62,000 nt of DNA from the NCBI GenBank assembly GCA_016946835.1, contig JACVTC010000003.1, forward strand, positions 565,001-627,000. Reading direction: 5' to 3'. Both the position numbers and the translations under genes were made by a program. Every line of letters starts with the position of its first letter. Within the stretch, counting starts at the first letter, position 1. The notes under the pieces were generated by a model. That model was not told the origin of the DNA. It did no database searches and was given only the letters and a program-made list of their open reading frames with translations. This stretch comes from Neocallimastix lanati (nom. inval.) (taxonomy: Eukaryota > Neocallimastigomycota > Neocallimastigomycetes > Neocallimastigales > Neocallimastigaceae). This document shows, in pieces, positions 30,428 to 44,115 of this stretch.

Positions 30428-32207
30428 TAAAATTTTCAAAATTTATATATATATATATATAGGTTTGGTCATTAGGATCACCAGTTGCCAATTTTACTTT
30501 AGAAGGTCACACTGAAGGTGTTAATTGTCTTGATTATTATCAAGGTGGCGAAAAACCATATATTGTTAGTGGTGCTGATGATGGGTATAAATTATATTTA
30601 TTATAATTAATATAAATTACAAATAAAAATGATTATTTTTTATTTTTTATTTTTAATAATTATAATAATAAAACAATAAAAAAAAATATCACCAATAACA
30701 GTAATAACAATAATATAAATAATAATTATAATTTTTTTTTTTTTTATTTTTTGATAATACAGTACTGTTAAAGTTTGGGATTATCAAAATAAATCATGTG
30801 TTCAAACTTTAGAAGGACACACTCAAAATGTTGATGCAATTTGTTTCCATCCAGAACTTCCATTAATTATTAGTGGTAGTGAAGATGGTAATATTTGCTT
30901 ATGGCATTCCAGTACATACCGTTTAGAGAATAAATTAAATTATGGTTTAGAAAGAGCATGGTCAATTTGTAGTTTAAAGGGTAGTAATAGTATTGGTGTT
31001 GGTTATGATAATGGTGCCATATGTATTAAGGTAAATTACTTAATAATTAAAGTTATTTATAGTTTATATATTATTTTTTATCTATATTATATATATATAT
31101 CATATATATTTGTGAAACAACTATAAATTTAATGATAATAATTTAAAATTATAAAAATATGACAAAAATAAAAATTATAATTCAATGAATAATGGTAACA
31201 TTATTATTTATTATAATAACAAAATTTATAGATGGGTTGCGAAGAACCAGCTATAAGTATGGATAATGGTGGTAAAATTATTTGGGCTAAACACAATAAT
31301 ATTAAGACCGCAAACACTAAGATTAACTTAGGTAATTTAGATATAAAAATATAATACAATGATCAATAAAATATATTACCAATATATATATATATATATG
31401 AAAATATTGATTTTATAAAATATAATATATACTATATAATTTTCATGAAATTATAAAATATAATAGACAATGTAAAAGATGGTGAAATTATGCAATTATC
31501 AGTTAAGGATCTTGGTAGTTGTGAATTATATCCACATTCTTTAACTCACAGTCCAAATGGAAGGTAAAATTTATATATATTATTTAACTTATATTTATTA
31601 TTAAGTTAAAATAAATATATTAAAATTATTTATTCATTCTAATAATTATTTTTAGATTTGTTGCTGTTTGTGGTGATGGTGAATATATTATCTATACTGC
31701 TTTAGCTTGGAGAAACAAAAGTTTTGGTAATGCTATCGAGTTTGTTTGGGCTACTGATTCTAATGAGTACATACTATTTTTATAGTTTTTTTGGTTTAAT
31801 GATTATTATATGTTTTTTCAAATTAAAATTAAAAAAAATATATATATATATATACATATATATATGTATTTACATATATTCTAATAATAATAATTTATAA
31901 TTATTATGATTATTTTATTTCATTCAATCTAGATATGCAATTCTTGATCAAAATTACCAAATCAGATTGTTTAAGCATTTCAAGGAAACTGAAGTTAAAT
32001 TAAATACTCCAATGAATATTGATAAAATTAATGGTGGTACTTTACTTAGTATTCAAAGTCCAGGTTTGTTAAGTTTTTATAGTTGGGATAATGGTGATTG
32101 CATTAGATGTATGGAAATAAATGCAAAGAATGTAAGTTTTATTATTATTATTATATTCCTATTTTATTTTATTAACCATGATAATAATTTACTAAATATA
32201 TTTAAAA

Positions 32208-32246
<39 letters not shown>

Positions 32247-32531
32247 CTGTATAATTTCATATTAAATTTAATATTATTATATTAGGTTTACTGGTCTGAA
32301 TCAGATTTAGTTGTTATTGTTGGTGATGAGTTTTTCTATATTTTGCGTTATAACAGAATGGCCTATCAAAAGGCTCTTGAAGAAAATATTCAAATTAGTA
32401 GTGAAGGTCTTGAAGATGCATTCGAAGTTTTATCTGAAGTTAATGAAAGGTATATAAAAAGCAATATATTGTTTATAATAATTTTCATATTAAAAAATAT
32501 TTTTTATTCATACCCAAATTTTATAATTTAA

Positions 32532-32562
<31 letters not shown>

Positions 32563-34678
32563 AATTATTATTGCTTTTATAAATTATTATATTGGTATAT
32601 AATTTTAAAAACATTATATATATATATATATATATTTATAATAATATAAAACTTTATTATAAAGTGTAAAGTGTGGTTTCTGGGTTGGTGATTCATTTGT
32701 ATATATTAACTCTTCAAATCGATTGAATTTTACTGTTGGTAATCAAACCAATACTTTAGCATACTTTGATCAGTAAGAATTATTATTATTATTAAAACTG
32801 TTATATCATTACAAAATTGTTTTATTAAATTTATTAAAATTATATAAATAATTTATGTATTATTTTTTTATTTACTTTAATAAATATTTTAATTTATTAA
32901 AAATTCATAAGAAATATGTATCTTTTAGGTTATATTCCTAAGGATAATCGTATATATTTATCTGACAAGGATATTAACATTTATAGTTATTCATTACCAC
33001 AATCTGTCATTGAATTTGAAACAGCTATTCTTAGAGAAGACTTTGACACAGCTAAAGTTATTTTACCAACAATACCAAGTGATCAATTAAATAAAATTGC
33101 AAGATTCCTTGAAAGTCAAAGTACGTATTAATTTTTACCTTTGCATATATATTATTTATGACAATTAACATACAAAATAATATATCCAAATAATTAAAAT
33201 TTTATATTAATTTTTTATATTTATTATAATTGTGATATTATATATATATATAAATATATCCTTTTTTTTTTTACTCTCACTTCTTTATAGAATTATATGA
33301 AATGGCTTTAAGTGTATCTACCGATCCAGAACATAAATTCAGTCTTTCAATACAATTACAAAAATTAGATGTAGCATATGAAATTGCTAAGGAATTAGAT
33401 GATATCAGTTCATGGAAACAACTTTCTGAAGAAGCTTTAAATTCTTGGAAGGTAAATAATTTGATAAAATAATTAATTATACTTATAATAAATAAATATA
33501 ATGAACAACTCTATAAACTATTTATATTATATAATAAAATATAATATAACAAATATAATATAAATATAATTAATTAAATATATATTAATACTTTATTAAA
33601 AAAAAAAAAAAAAAAAAAAGTTTGATCTTGCTGAACAATGCTTCAAGAATGCTAAAGATTACGAAGGTCTATTAATGATGTACCAAGCTAGTGGTAATAT
33701 TAGTGGTATATTGGAATTAGCAGCTGTTACTGGTAAATTTTATTTAAATATATATATATTATATTTATATTAATTTTTAATAAATAATTCAATTAATTAA
33801 AAAAAAAAAAAAAAAAAAAAAATTAATATAATAATTATTGTAATTATAATTTTATTTTTTATAATATAAAAGAAAAAGATGGTAAAAACAATATTGCTTT
33901 CTTATGCTATTTATTAGCTAATGATACTAAGAAATGTATTGAATTATTAATAAAAACTGATAGAATTAATGAAGCTGTATTATTCGCTTATACTTATATG
34001 CCAAGGTATTTTTTTTTAAAAAAATATATATATATATATATTTATTTATTTATAAAGTTTCTATATAATACTGTAATAATAATAATAATAATAATAATAA
34101 TCAAAAATCTTTATTAATTATTTATTTATTCATATTTATTAATTAAATTAATATTTTATTTATTTATAAATATATATAAATATATTAAAAATTTTCTCAT
34201 TATTTATTATAGTGCTGTTCCAGAATTAACACAAATGTGGAAAGCATCATTGAATAATCCAAAGGTAGCTGAAAGTATTACCGATCCAATTCAAAATCCA
34301 GAATTATTCCCAGATTATAAGATTTCTTTAATGGCGGAATCTGCATTCCAAGTACAAAATCAACCAGAAAATAAATTTAAGTCCACTGATTATATGAAAT
34401 ATAAGGGTAGTCTTGATTGGAATATTATTGAAGGTAAAAAATGAAGATAAGAAAATTAAGAAAAAAAAAAAAAAGAAAAAAAAAATTATTTAATTTAAAT
34501 TTTTGAATAATATTGATACTAATATTTATTATAATATTTAGGTATGAAGATTAAAATGCAAGAAGTTCAACAACAACAACAGCAGCAAGAATCAAAACCT
34601 GTTGAAACACCAGTTGAAACCCCATCAGCTCCACCAGCTGAAGCTGTGGAAACTCCAGTTGAACCAGAACAACAATAA
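28785..34678 (+). CDS. COPB2: Coatomer subunit beta-prime (COPI), 20 exons
   Basis: Beta-prime subunit of the COPI vesicle coat (SEC27 in yeast), for Golgi-to-ER retrieval and dilysine cargo binding. Exons: 28785-28787, 28902-28922, 29182-29298, 29566-29602, 29820-30049, 30223-30318, 30463-30584, 30763-31030, 31232-31331, 31467-31563, 31656-31766, 31933-32131, 32286-32449, 32665-32772, 32912-33120, 33291-33451, 33621-33732, 33873-34005, 34213-34433, 34542-34678. All introns are GT-AG and phases agree throughout, giving 881 residues against about 900 in animals. Domain order: an N-terminal WD40 propeller ([72 protein letters not shown]), a second propeller ([54 protein letters not shown]), then an alpha-solenoid ([32 protein letters not shown]). 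The C-terminal tail is Gln-rich then Pro/Glu-rich, not the acidic tail of animals. The ATG is the last three bases of exon 1 and exon 2 is a 21-bp microexon. No damage. Confidence 0.95.
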
Positions 34679-34851
34679 TTTCAATACATTATATATATAA
34701 TGAAATTTAAATAAATCAAATATACACTTTATATATATATATAATTCTGCAATTTTTACATCTATTTTATATATGTATATGTATAAAGAAAGAAAAGAAA
34801 ATCTATATTTATATAATAATAAAAAAAAAAAATCTTATAGACTAAACATTG

Positions 34852-34888
<37 letters not shown>

Positions 34889-35582
34889 TAATAAAAAAAA
34901 TATATTTATACATATATAATATGAAAATAATATATAATTGTAATAATAAAAGTCAAAATAAAAAAAAAATAAAATAAAATAATAAAATAAAATACAAAGA
35001 TTAAACATATTAAACATATATTAATTTATATATATATAATTAATAGCAATATATATATATATATATAATAAAGATATAGGATAAACAAAAAAATGAAAAA
35101 TAAACAAAAATAAGAAAATAAATAAATCAAAAAAAAAAAAGGCATAATAATTTAAAATAATAATAATAATAATAATATAATAATAATAAATAAATAAATA
35201 AATAAATAAAAATTATATTTATTTTTATTTTTATTTTTATTATTTTTTTTTTCTTTTTTATTTTTATATAATATATAATAATAATTTAAATAAAAATGAA
35301 AATATAATTAAATAAAATAATACAATTTATTAAATTTAAAAATAAATACAGAAATACATAAATAAATAAATAAATAAATAAATAAATTTCCCTTTACTTT
35401 CTTTTATTTTTATCTACATACACTTTTGATTAAATACGTAAGTCTTATTTATATTTATTTCCCTCATTAACCCTTACATAGATTTATTTATTTATTTTTA
35501 ACCCTATAATTATATTTTATTTTAACTCTCTATATCTATATATACATATATCTATATCTATCTATATATATATATCTATATC

Positions 35583-35613
<31 letters not shown>

Positions 35614-36065
35614 TCTTCAGAAACGTATCATCTTCTTGTATAATTGCTTACTGTTTGTAATCGATATTATTTATCAAAGTTAATTAATAAATTTTTAAAA
35701 AAAAAAAAAAAAAAATAGTAGTAATAGTATCATTTTTCATTCAAAAAAAAAAAAAAAAAAATACAAGAAACTAGTATCATTTTTCATTCATATATTTTTT
35801 TTTTTTTTTTTTTTTTTAAGATTTGGACGAATTATATATATGGATTCAAATTTGATGTGAAATCTTATGTTAAAAAAAAAAAAATTGATATCAGAAGATT
35901 GTCCAACATGCAATCTTTGTTGTAATTGAAAGTAACAAACATATCTAGTTTTACACACTAAATACCATACCTATTGTAATTAGTGATTTCTATACACCTA
36001 TATGATCCAATTTGTATACCATTAGAGCAACTATTGCCAAGAGCATCGAACGTCGAAAAGATAAG

Positions 36066-36111
<46 letters not shown>

Positions 36112-37056
36112 AATTCTAATACAGATTCGAAGATTCGAATGAAAATTTTTATTCACATGAGGTTATCAATTCAAAGCATAATTTTTTAATATTAATGTAA
36201 AAAAAAAAAAATAAAATGAAAATAAAATACTTTTTTTTTTTTTTTTATAAATATTAATAAATAAAGTTTATTAACAAGTCTATATATATATATATATAAA
36301 TAGTATTTTTATTTCCCTTTAAGTTTATTATTTAAGAGATTTGTGTAACCATTATTATTATTATTATTATTTTTTTTTTCTCTTGATAGTTATTCATATA
36401 AGACTCTGTAATTTTTTTTTTTTTTTTTGAAATATTAAATTATATCAAAACCTTTTGAAAATAATTAAAAACTTTTTTTTTATTTGTTTTTTTGTTATTT
36501 TATACTTTTATATTTATATTACAATTCTTAATAATTATTTTAAATAGATTGACTTTTTTTTTTTTTAATTATTTTTATTATTTTTAATTATTTAAATATT
36601 ATAGTATTTATTACAATATATTTTAAATATATAATATTAATAAAAAAAAATTAATATTTCTTTATTTGATTAGGGTATAACAAAGATTACATTACTTAAT
36701 ATATATATATATATATATTTTTTTTTTTTAATCCCTTTTATGAAATATTTCACTTAATATAAAAGAAACCATTTAAATTATTAATACTTCTAACCTTACT
36801 ATGATTAAAACTGTAAAATGCAAATACAACTATTAGATTTATTAATATATAATAATATGTATTAATTATTCCAAATAAAAATTATCTGATTTTCTTTTTT
36901 CAACATATTTCTTAAATAAAAATTAGTATCTAATGCTCTTTGTATTATAATTTATTTTAATTTAAATTTTATTCAAATATTTATTATTTATTAATTATTA
37001 TTCAAATATTTGTTATTTATTAATTATTATTCATATATTTATTATTCAAATATTTA
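34679..37056. other. Intergenic region downstream of COPB2
   Basis: TA runs, A runs and TAAA repeats to about 35600, including the presumed 3' UTR. Many long A/T homopolymers occur at 34850-36250, for example an A run at 36068-36109. Short tandem ATTCAAATATTTATT-like units lie at about 36970-37060. Confidence 0.45.
35815..36063 (-). pseudogene. Coding-like relic, unknown
   Basis: On the minus strand a GC-richer patch reads FSTFDALGNSCSNGIQIGSY and RCIEITNYNRYGI, then a stop, then CVKLDMFVTFNYNKDCMLDN. Composition is like a small secreted Cys-containing protein. No start, no exon borders and no recognised family. Confidence 0.25.
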
Positions 37057-37252
37057 TTATTTATTATTTATTATTTATTAAATAATTATATATTATGAAG
37101 TATAAATTATTAATAAAGATTTATTAATAATCAATGAAATATATATTTTTATATATTATTTATTATTTATTATTTATTAAATAATTATATATTATGAAGT
37201 ATAAATTATAAATAAAGATTTATTAATAATCAATGAAATATATATTTTTATA
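37057..37252. repeat. Tandem duplication, about 98-bp unit, two copies
   Basis: Two nearly identical consecutive units, about 37057-37155 and 37156-37252, each running from a TTATTATTTATTATT tract through TATATTATGAAGTATAAATT to ATGAAATATATATTTTTATA. Few differences, so recent. Confidence 0.8.
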
Positions 37253-39330
37253 TTAATTATTTTTTGTAATAAATAAATTTACAGTGGTACAAAAATACAT
37301 TAATTATGTAATATTAATTAATATATTATTTAAATTTCATATTATCCTTTTTTGTGTTTTTTAGTTTTTATTTATTTTTTTCTTAGCATTTTAATTTTTT
37401 AATTATTGTTTTTTTCTTATTTTTTCTTAGCATTTTAATTTATTTTTATTATCTCTTTTTTTTTTTTTATTTTTTATTTTATTTTTTTATTATTATTATT
37501 TATATTGTTTTTTATTCATAATAAATATTAATTATTTACATTTTATATAATTAAAATATTTTTTTTAAGAGAAAAAATTTGAAAATATATAAATAATATA
37601 AAATATATATAAACTTAAAAGTAAAAACTTTTAATATAAAATAAACTTTACTACTTTTAAAATATATTATTTATTTTTAATTTTAAAATTTATATTATGT
37701 ATATTATATTATATATATATTAAGAGGATAATATATAAAATCTTAAATACTAATGTATAATGTATGATTAATATATCATTATTAAAAGGTTTTATTTTTT
37801 ATATTTAAATATTTAATATTAAAATTTAATTTAAATTTTCAAAAAAAAAAAAAAACATTTTAATAACAAATAAAGTTTATTAGTTTCTTTAATTTTATTG
37901 GTCCCAAGAAATAAAGAAAAAAATTTATATAAATATTTACCAAAAAAAAAGAAAAAAATAATAATAAAAATAAAGTATTTTTTTTTTTAATAATTATTTT
38001 TAAGTATTTAAATCCTTTATTTCATTTAATTTTTTTTTTTTTTTTTTGTTTTTTTTTTGTTTTTGTTTTTGAGAAGTATCTGTTTCTATTATAAATAATA
38101 TTTCATACTTATCTATTTAAACTATCCTTTTTTTTTTCATTTATAAACCATATAAGATACATATAATATATTGGAAAGGAATTATTATAACATAAAATAT
38201 TTCTTGAATTTTCAATCCATAATAAAATTTTAAAAAGTATTGAAAATTAAGTAGAAATAGATAATACAGAATATTATGAGATAAGGGGGAAAATTATATA
38301 TATGTTTTTATCTATGGAATTTATATATATATATAGATATAGATATTTTATTCAAATTGAAAATATAATTATCAAAAAATATAATATATATTTAATATGA
38401 TAATAATATTTAATAATTTAAAGCAATGACTACAAATAATAGCAACAATAATAAAGAAATAATCAATAGATGAATAATATAATAACATTGAAAATAAGGA
38501 AATATAATTTTTATTCAAAAAATTAAAAAAAAAAAAAAAAAAAAAAGTTAAGGTAAATTATCATTTATTATTATTATTATTTCTTTTATAATTTATTTAT
38601 ATATTTAATAGGGGAATTATATAGTAAATATGAATGAATTTCAAATAGAAAAATTACTGAATTTCTAGTAGTATATATATATATATATTTAAAAGTATTA
38701 TTTATATAAGCATATGTATTGTTATAAAATATATCAACTGTTGGGTCACTTATTTAAAAATTTTAAAAAAAATGAAAATAAAAATGAAAATAATAAATAT
38801 AAAAAAAAAAAAAAAAAATAAAATTTGAATAAAAAATTATATCCCTTAAACATTCAAACTGAATATAATTTATTATTAAGATTAAATTTTTAAAATCAAC
38901 ATGAATTTTAAAAAATTAATTCTTTATTCAAATTCAAGAATTCAATCTTTTTGAAAAAATAAGGCAATTAAATTTTATATTTAAAAAATCAAATATTTAT
39001 AATTTCATGTTTAAATAATAATTTAAGAAATAAAATAAAACTTAAATTATATATTAAAAAAAAGTATATATATATAAAATATATAAATTTCATATGTAAA
39101 ATGTTAATTAGTTTCGTTTAATAAAATAAAATAGATTCCAAATATATAATATATCATTTCTTATAGAATATTTTTAATATTACTTTCAATAATTTACTAT
39201 TTAATTATGATGTTAATATGAACTTAATAAATTGTTATATTAATTTTTTTTATAATAATTAAAATTTAATAATTAAAATATAATTAAAATATATAATCCA
39301 TATATATACATAGAATATTTAGGATACTAA

Positions 39331-39367
<37 letters not shown>

Positions 39368-40062
39368 CTTCAAAAATATATATATAGTTATGTTTTATCT
39401 AAAATAATACATGTTTTTTTTTATATATTTGTTAACTATAACACAATTAAAAAAAAAGTAAAAATAAAAAATAAATTCAAATACATATATTCAACTTGTT
39501 ATTACTTTTTATTATATATATATATAGATAGATAGATATTAATAAACAATAAAAACTTAATTAAAAGAGACAAACACCTTCGTCATTGCTACAAATTTAT
39601 ATCTTTAAGAATTAGCAATAATACTAAATATTGAAAAGATAAAAAAATAACTAATATCTATTATAACTTAAATATACCATAATATAATATAATATAATAA
39701 TAATATAATAATAATATCATTATTATTATTATTAATATACTATATATCATTTCTTAATTAGAAATTAATAATTATAGAAAATTTTAAATATTTCTTTTTA
39801 TTTTAATAATTAATAGTTTTTGTCATCATATTGTCATATTCAATATAAAAAATAAAATAAAATAAAATATTTTTAATATTTATTCACTTTTTCTACATAT
39901 ATTACCTAAAGTTTAAAAAAAAAAAAAAAAAAAAATTATTGAAATATAGATTTTTTTATAAATATAATAAATATATTTAAAAATATATATTAAAAAATTA
40001 AAAGGAAAACAAAAAAATATATATCTATTATTCATCATCGTAAGATAAGTAAAAAAAAAAAA
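37253..40062. other. Intergenic region upstream of metalloprotease copy B
   Basis: AT-rich with T runs (39338-39367), ATTTT/TTTTA tracts and TA runs. No gene recognised. The start codon at 40063 is preceded by a pure A run, the usual context for the genes in this window. Confidence 0.45.
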
Positions 40063-42099
40063 ATGTCAAAAATAATGAATATTATATTTACTCTCTTGCT
40101 TTTTGAATATTTATTTCAAAAATTAAGTAATATTATAAATAAAAAATCATCATCAAATTTTTTATTTTTAGTTAAAGCTAACTCATTTAATAAAGAAGAT
40201 ATTCAACAAGTGGATATGTATATAGCAGAAGTTGCTGATGACCTTAAAACTAGATTATATCAAATATTGAATAATGATTTTACCTATTCTCGTCAATCAC
40301 TTGTATTGATGGATAAGAAGGAGGATAGTTCTTTTAATAAATTACAAGAAAGAAATTATATTTCTATATTAGATACAGATTATCAAGAATTGGAAGAAGA
40401 AGAGATCAACGAAAATTATAATGTGGATACAAATTTATACCTTAATAATATCGAAACATCCGAAAATTATACCCTTTACTTTAATAAAAATGGAAAAGAT
40501 AATAATTCTTTTTTCCCTTCTACACCTCTTCCAAAATATAATATTAATAATAATCAAAATCAAAATCAAAATCAAAATCAAAATCAAAAACGAAATCAAG
40601 ATCAAAAATCACTGCCATCAAAAAATAATGAATCTAATTTTAATGAAAAATTAGATTCATTTACCACTTCTAACCTACAATCATCACTACTACCAACATC
40701 ATCATCATCATTGTCACCACATCAACAACCCTCTAATCCTAAATCAAAACTTAAAATCAAAGATAAAGGTCAACCTAATAATAATAATAAGAAGAAGAAA
40801 TTTCCAGAGAGACATAAATCAAATTCAATGTTTTATCATAGTATCAATATCGAGGAAAATGAATTAATGAATCATCGTAACGAAACTGCCAATTTAATGA
40901 CCACTCTTCATCCTTTTGAATTTTCTGTTGAATGTATGGAAGATGAAGAAGAATGTACCTATATTAAGGATCATATAAAAAGTGCAGGAACCTATATTTC
41001 ATATATTTTTAATATCTATAAAACCATAAAAGTGGATGTTCATATTCTTTCCTTCTGTAAACATATGAAAAAGGATCATTGTGAAAGTATCACCGCCTTA
41101 ACATATGCCCCGTCATTTGTAACATTAAATATCACTGGTCAAGGTATTTATTCTTACCCACAAGCTTTGGTAAAACAATTAGAGATTAATGAACGTATTA
41201 AACGCTATGCTTCCTCTGATATTTCTCTCTATTTCAATACGGATTATTTAAAGGAGCATAACTATGGTAACTATCTTTTAGTTGCTGCCCATGAAATTAT
41301 TCATGGAATGGGCTTCTTTCATTTAATAACTACGGCTAGTGCTGCCTTTAAAATGAATTTCAAGGAAGATCGTGTGATACCCCAACCGTTAGCGCATCAC
41401 TATCGTACTTCTCATGGAGAAGAAAAAGCCTATCAAGGTTGGATTCCTTTCACCGTATTTGATCGCTATCTTGTTGAAGTGGATTATCCTGACGTTTATA
41501 TTCATCAAGGAATTCAAGAATATTTGATGGATGTTCAAGCGCATAAATTACTTTCCGAGGAGGCGGTCATGCAACATTTTGAAAATTTAGAGGTGACTCC
41601 ATCTGTCCATGCCTATTCGAAGTCGTTAGTTCATGCCTTTACCACACGGGAAGCTATCGGTTTCCGTACCTATGATGGTGAAGTAGTCATTCTTCAAACC
41701 TATAAGGCGTATGAACCTATAAGTAGTATTAGCCATATTCATGCGCCCTTTTCTTGTGAATCCGCCAATGATTGCTATATTCCAAAGGAAAAATTAAAGG
41801 ATGTGGATGATAACTATCTTATGTACTATACCATCATTACTCGTTCTCTGAATGAATTAGTGAATCGCTATTCCCTTCAAAATTCGTATGGATTTATTGG
41901 TGAAAAAATTATTAAAATTCTAAAAACGATTGGTTGGACCGAGAAATCGGACCTTTCCCCCTTTCAAGAATATTATCATATGATTCTTGGTAATGAAATC
42001 AAAATATCAAAAGGAATGACCCTTTTTCCTTCAAAATTTTCATTCTACATTTCTTCTTTCTTCTTACCAATACTATTATTACCATTTCTTTATTATTAA
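40063..42099 (+). CDS. Secreted zinc-metalloprotease-like protein, copy B, single exon
   Basis: Paralogue of the 18.8-20.7 kb gene; 678 residues with no intron. N-terminal signal peptide (IMNIIFTLLLFEYLF), then a long low-complexity spacer absent from copy A: QNQNQNQNQNQ at about 165-175 and a Ser/Pro/Lys-rich stretch to 250. Homology with copy A starts near 285 (ECMEDEEECTYIKDHIK against QCLSDEIYCNRIKTSFE). Zinc motif HEIIHGMGFFH at 410-420, so it formally matches HEXXHXXGXXH; but the distal His (SSISHIHAPFSCES, His 558) is the one conserved in both copies, and the Met-turn-like YLMYY follows at 587. The C-terminal block YGFIGEKIIKILKTIGWTEK is shared. The protein ends in a hydrophobic tail (FYISSFFLPILLLPFLYY), as for GPI anchoring or a C-terminal membrane segment. 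The 3' two-thirds has noticeably higher GC than the rest of the window. ATG chosen after an A run. Expected extracellular or wall-associated; substrate unknown. Confidence 0.82.
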   Translation: MSKIMNIIFTLLLFEYLFQKLSNIINKKSSSNFLFLVKANSFNKEDIQQVDMYIAEVADDLKTRLYQILNNDFTYSRQSLVLMDKKEDSSFNKLQERNYISILDTDYQELEEEEINENYNVDTNLYLNNIETSENYTLYFNKNGKDNNSFFPSTPLPKYNINNNQNQNQNQNQNQKRNQDQKSLPSKNNESNFNEKLDSFTTSNLQSSLLPTSSSSLSPHQQPSNPKSKLKIKDKGQPNNNNKKKKFPERHKSNSMFYHSINIEENELMNHRNETANLMTTLHPFEFSVECMEDEEECTYIKDHIKSAGTYISYIFNIYKTIKVDVHILSFCKHMKKDHCESITALTYAPSFVTLNITGQGIYSYPQALVKQLEINERIKRYASSDISLYFNTDYLKEHNYGNYLLVAAHEIIHGMGFFHLITTASAAFKMNFKEDRVIPQPLAHHYRTSHGEEKAYQGWIPFTVFDRYLVEVDYPDVYIHQGIQEYLMDVQAHKLLSEEAVMQHFENLEVTPSVHAYSKSLVHAFTTREAIGFRTYDGEVVILQTYKAYEPISSISHIHAPFSCESANDCYIPKEKLKDVDDNYLMYYTIITRSLNELVNRYSLQNSYGFIGEKIIKILKTIGWTEKSDLSPFQEYYHMILGNEIKISKGMTLFPSKFSFYISSFFLPILLLPFLYY

Positions 42100-43262
42100 C
42101 TTTTTTTTTTTATATTTTAGTAATTTTTTTTTTTTTTATATATTTTAGTAATTTTTTTTTAAAAAATAAAATAAAATAAAATAAAATAAAATAAAATAAA
42201 ATAAAATAAAAATAAAAAAAAAAAAACTTTTCAAGATTTTCTCTTCATTTTTTCTTTCACACCTTCAACCCTTTAAATCATGAATTTAATAAAAAAGAAG
42301 AAATTAAAATAAAATAAAAAGTATGTATATTTATGGAAAAAGGTAAATAAATAAAGAGAAAAAAATTGTAAAAAAAAATTATAAAAAAAAAAAATTATTA
42401 ATAAAGTAATAATAATAATAATAATATACTTCTTATTTATATTATTAATAAAAAAAAAAAAAAAAAAAAAAAATAGATAATAATAATTATAAAATATATG
42501 AAATTAATTTATTTTTAGAAAATAATTATAATAAAAAAAATTATTAAATTATAAAAATAAATAAATAAATAAATAGTAGAGAGTAAAGAAAAATTTAATA
42601 TTATAATATTAATATATATTATAGAATAAAATAAAATAAAATAAACTATGTATTATATTATATATATTATATATATTATATTTAATTATTCAGAAGAAAA
42701 ATGATCAACAATAGAAAAAAAAAATAAGAAGAAACGAAAATTTTTATATATTAAAAATTTATATATATTAAAATTATTTAAAAAAAAAAAATTTTTTTTT
42801 ATTATTTAACATAAATATATATATAATATTTTAAATTTTATTGTTTCATCTATGCTTTCCATCCATTCCAATTTTTTTTTTTTTTTTTTTAAAAAAAACA
42901 AAAAATAATTTATAATCTCACAAATTTAATATATTATGATTTCTTATATTATGATTTCATATAATAAGATTTCATATAATAAAATAATATTAATAAAAAA
43001 TAAAAAACTTTAAATTAAAATGATCTCATGTCCATCAGTTTTTTTAAAAAATTTATAAAACAAAGCAATTAAAATAATAAAATATATATGAATATGAATA
43101 TTTTATTTATTTAGGTTAACCCGTTTGTTTTTAAAAATATTCAAATATTTAATAAAAAATATATATATATATAAAAGAATCTTTTTTTTTTTCATATATT
43201 TTTATTCACAAAGACATAGTAGAAAACAACAATTAAAAATATATTTAATTCTTTTTTTCTAT
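42100..43262. other. Intergenic region with AAAAT pentamers
   Basis: Follows metalloprotease copy B. Two copies of a T-run plus TATTTTAGTAA block (42100-42160), AAAAT/AAATA pentamer repeats at 42160-42215, then A- and T-rich sequence with TA runs. No gene seen. Confidence 0.45.
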
Positions 43263-43271
43263 TATGGTTAT

Positions 43272-43331
<60 letters not shown>

Positions 43332-44115
43332 TTATTTATTATTTATTATTTATTATTTATTATTCAATTATTTATTATTCAATTATTTATTATTTATTAT
43401 TTATTATTTATTATTTATTATTTATTATTTATAATTTATTTATTATTTATTATTTATTATTTATTATTTATTATTTATTATTTATTATTTATTATTTATT
43501 ATTCAATTATTTATTATTTATTATTTATTATTGATTATTGATTATTTATTATTTATTATTTATTATTTATTATTTATTTATTATTTATTATTTATTATTT
43601 ATTATTTATTATTTATTATTTATTATTTATTATTTATTATTGATTATTTATTATTTATTATTTATTATTTATTATTCAATTATTTATTATTTATTATTTA
43701 TTATTTATTTATTATTTATTATTTATTATTTATTATTTATTATTTATTATTTATTATTTATTATTTATTATTTATTATTTATTATTTATTATTTATTATT
43801 TATTATTTATTATTTATTATTTATTATTTATTATTTATTATTGATTATTGATTATTTATTATTGATTATTTATTATTGATTATTGATTATTTATTATTTA
43901 TTATTTATTATTTATTATTATTATTTATTATTTATTATTTATTATTTATTATTTATTATTTATTTATTATTTATTATTTATTATTTATTATTTATTATTG
44001 ATTATTTATTATTTATTATTTATTATTTATTATTTATTATTTATTATTTATTATTTATTATTCAATTATTTATTATTAATTATTTATTTTATTATTTATT
44101 ATTTATTATTTATTT
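43263..44115. repeat. ATTATTT 7-bp satellite array
   Basis: About 850 bp. It begins with TTTA units (43270-43330), then is mostly the 7-bp unit ATTATTT with scattered variants such as TTGATTA and TTCAATTA. Several frames are open over hundreds of bases only because the unit lacks stops in those frames. The same unit forms the array at 48255-48850. Confidence 0.95.

Noticed and set aside
43263-44115. Possible CRISPR-like regular array
   Set aside because: The unit is 7 bp with no spacers and the host is a eukaryote; it is a satellite.
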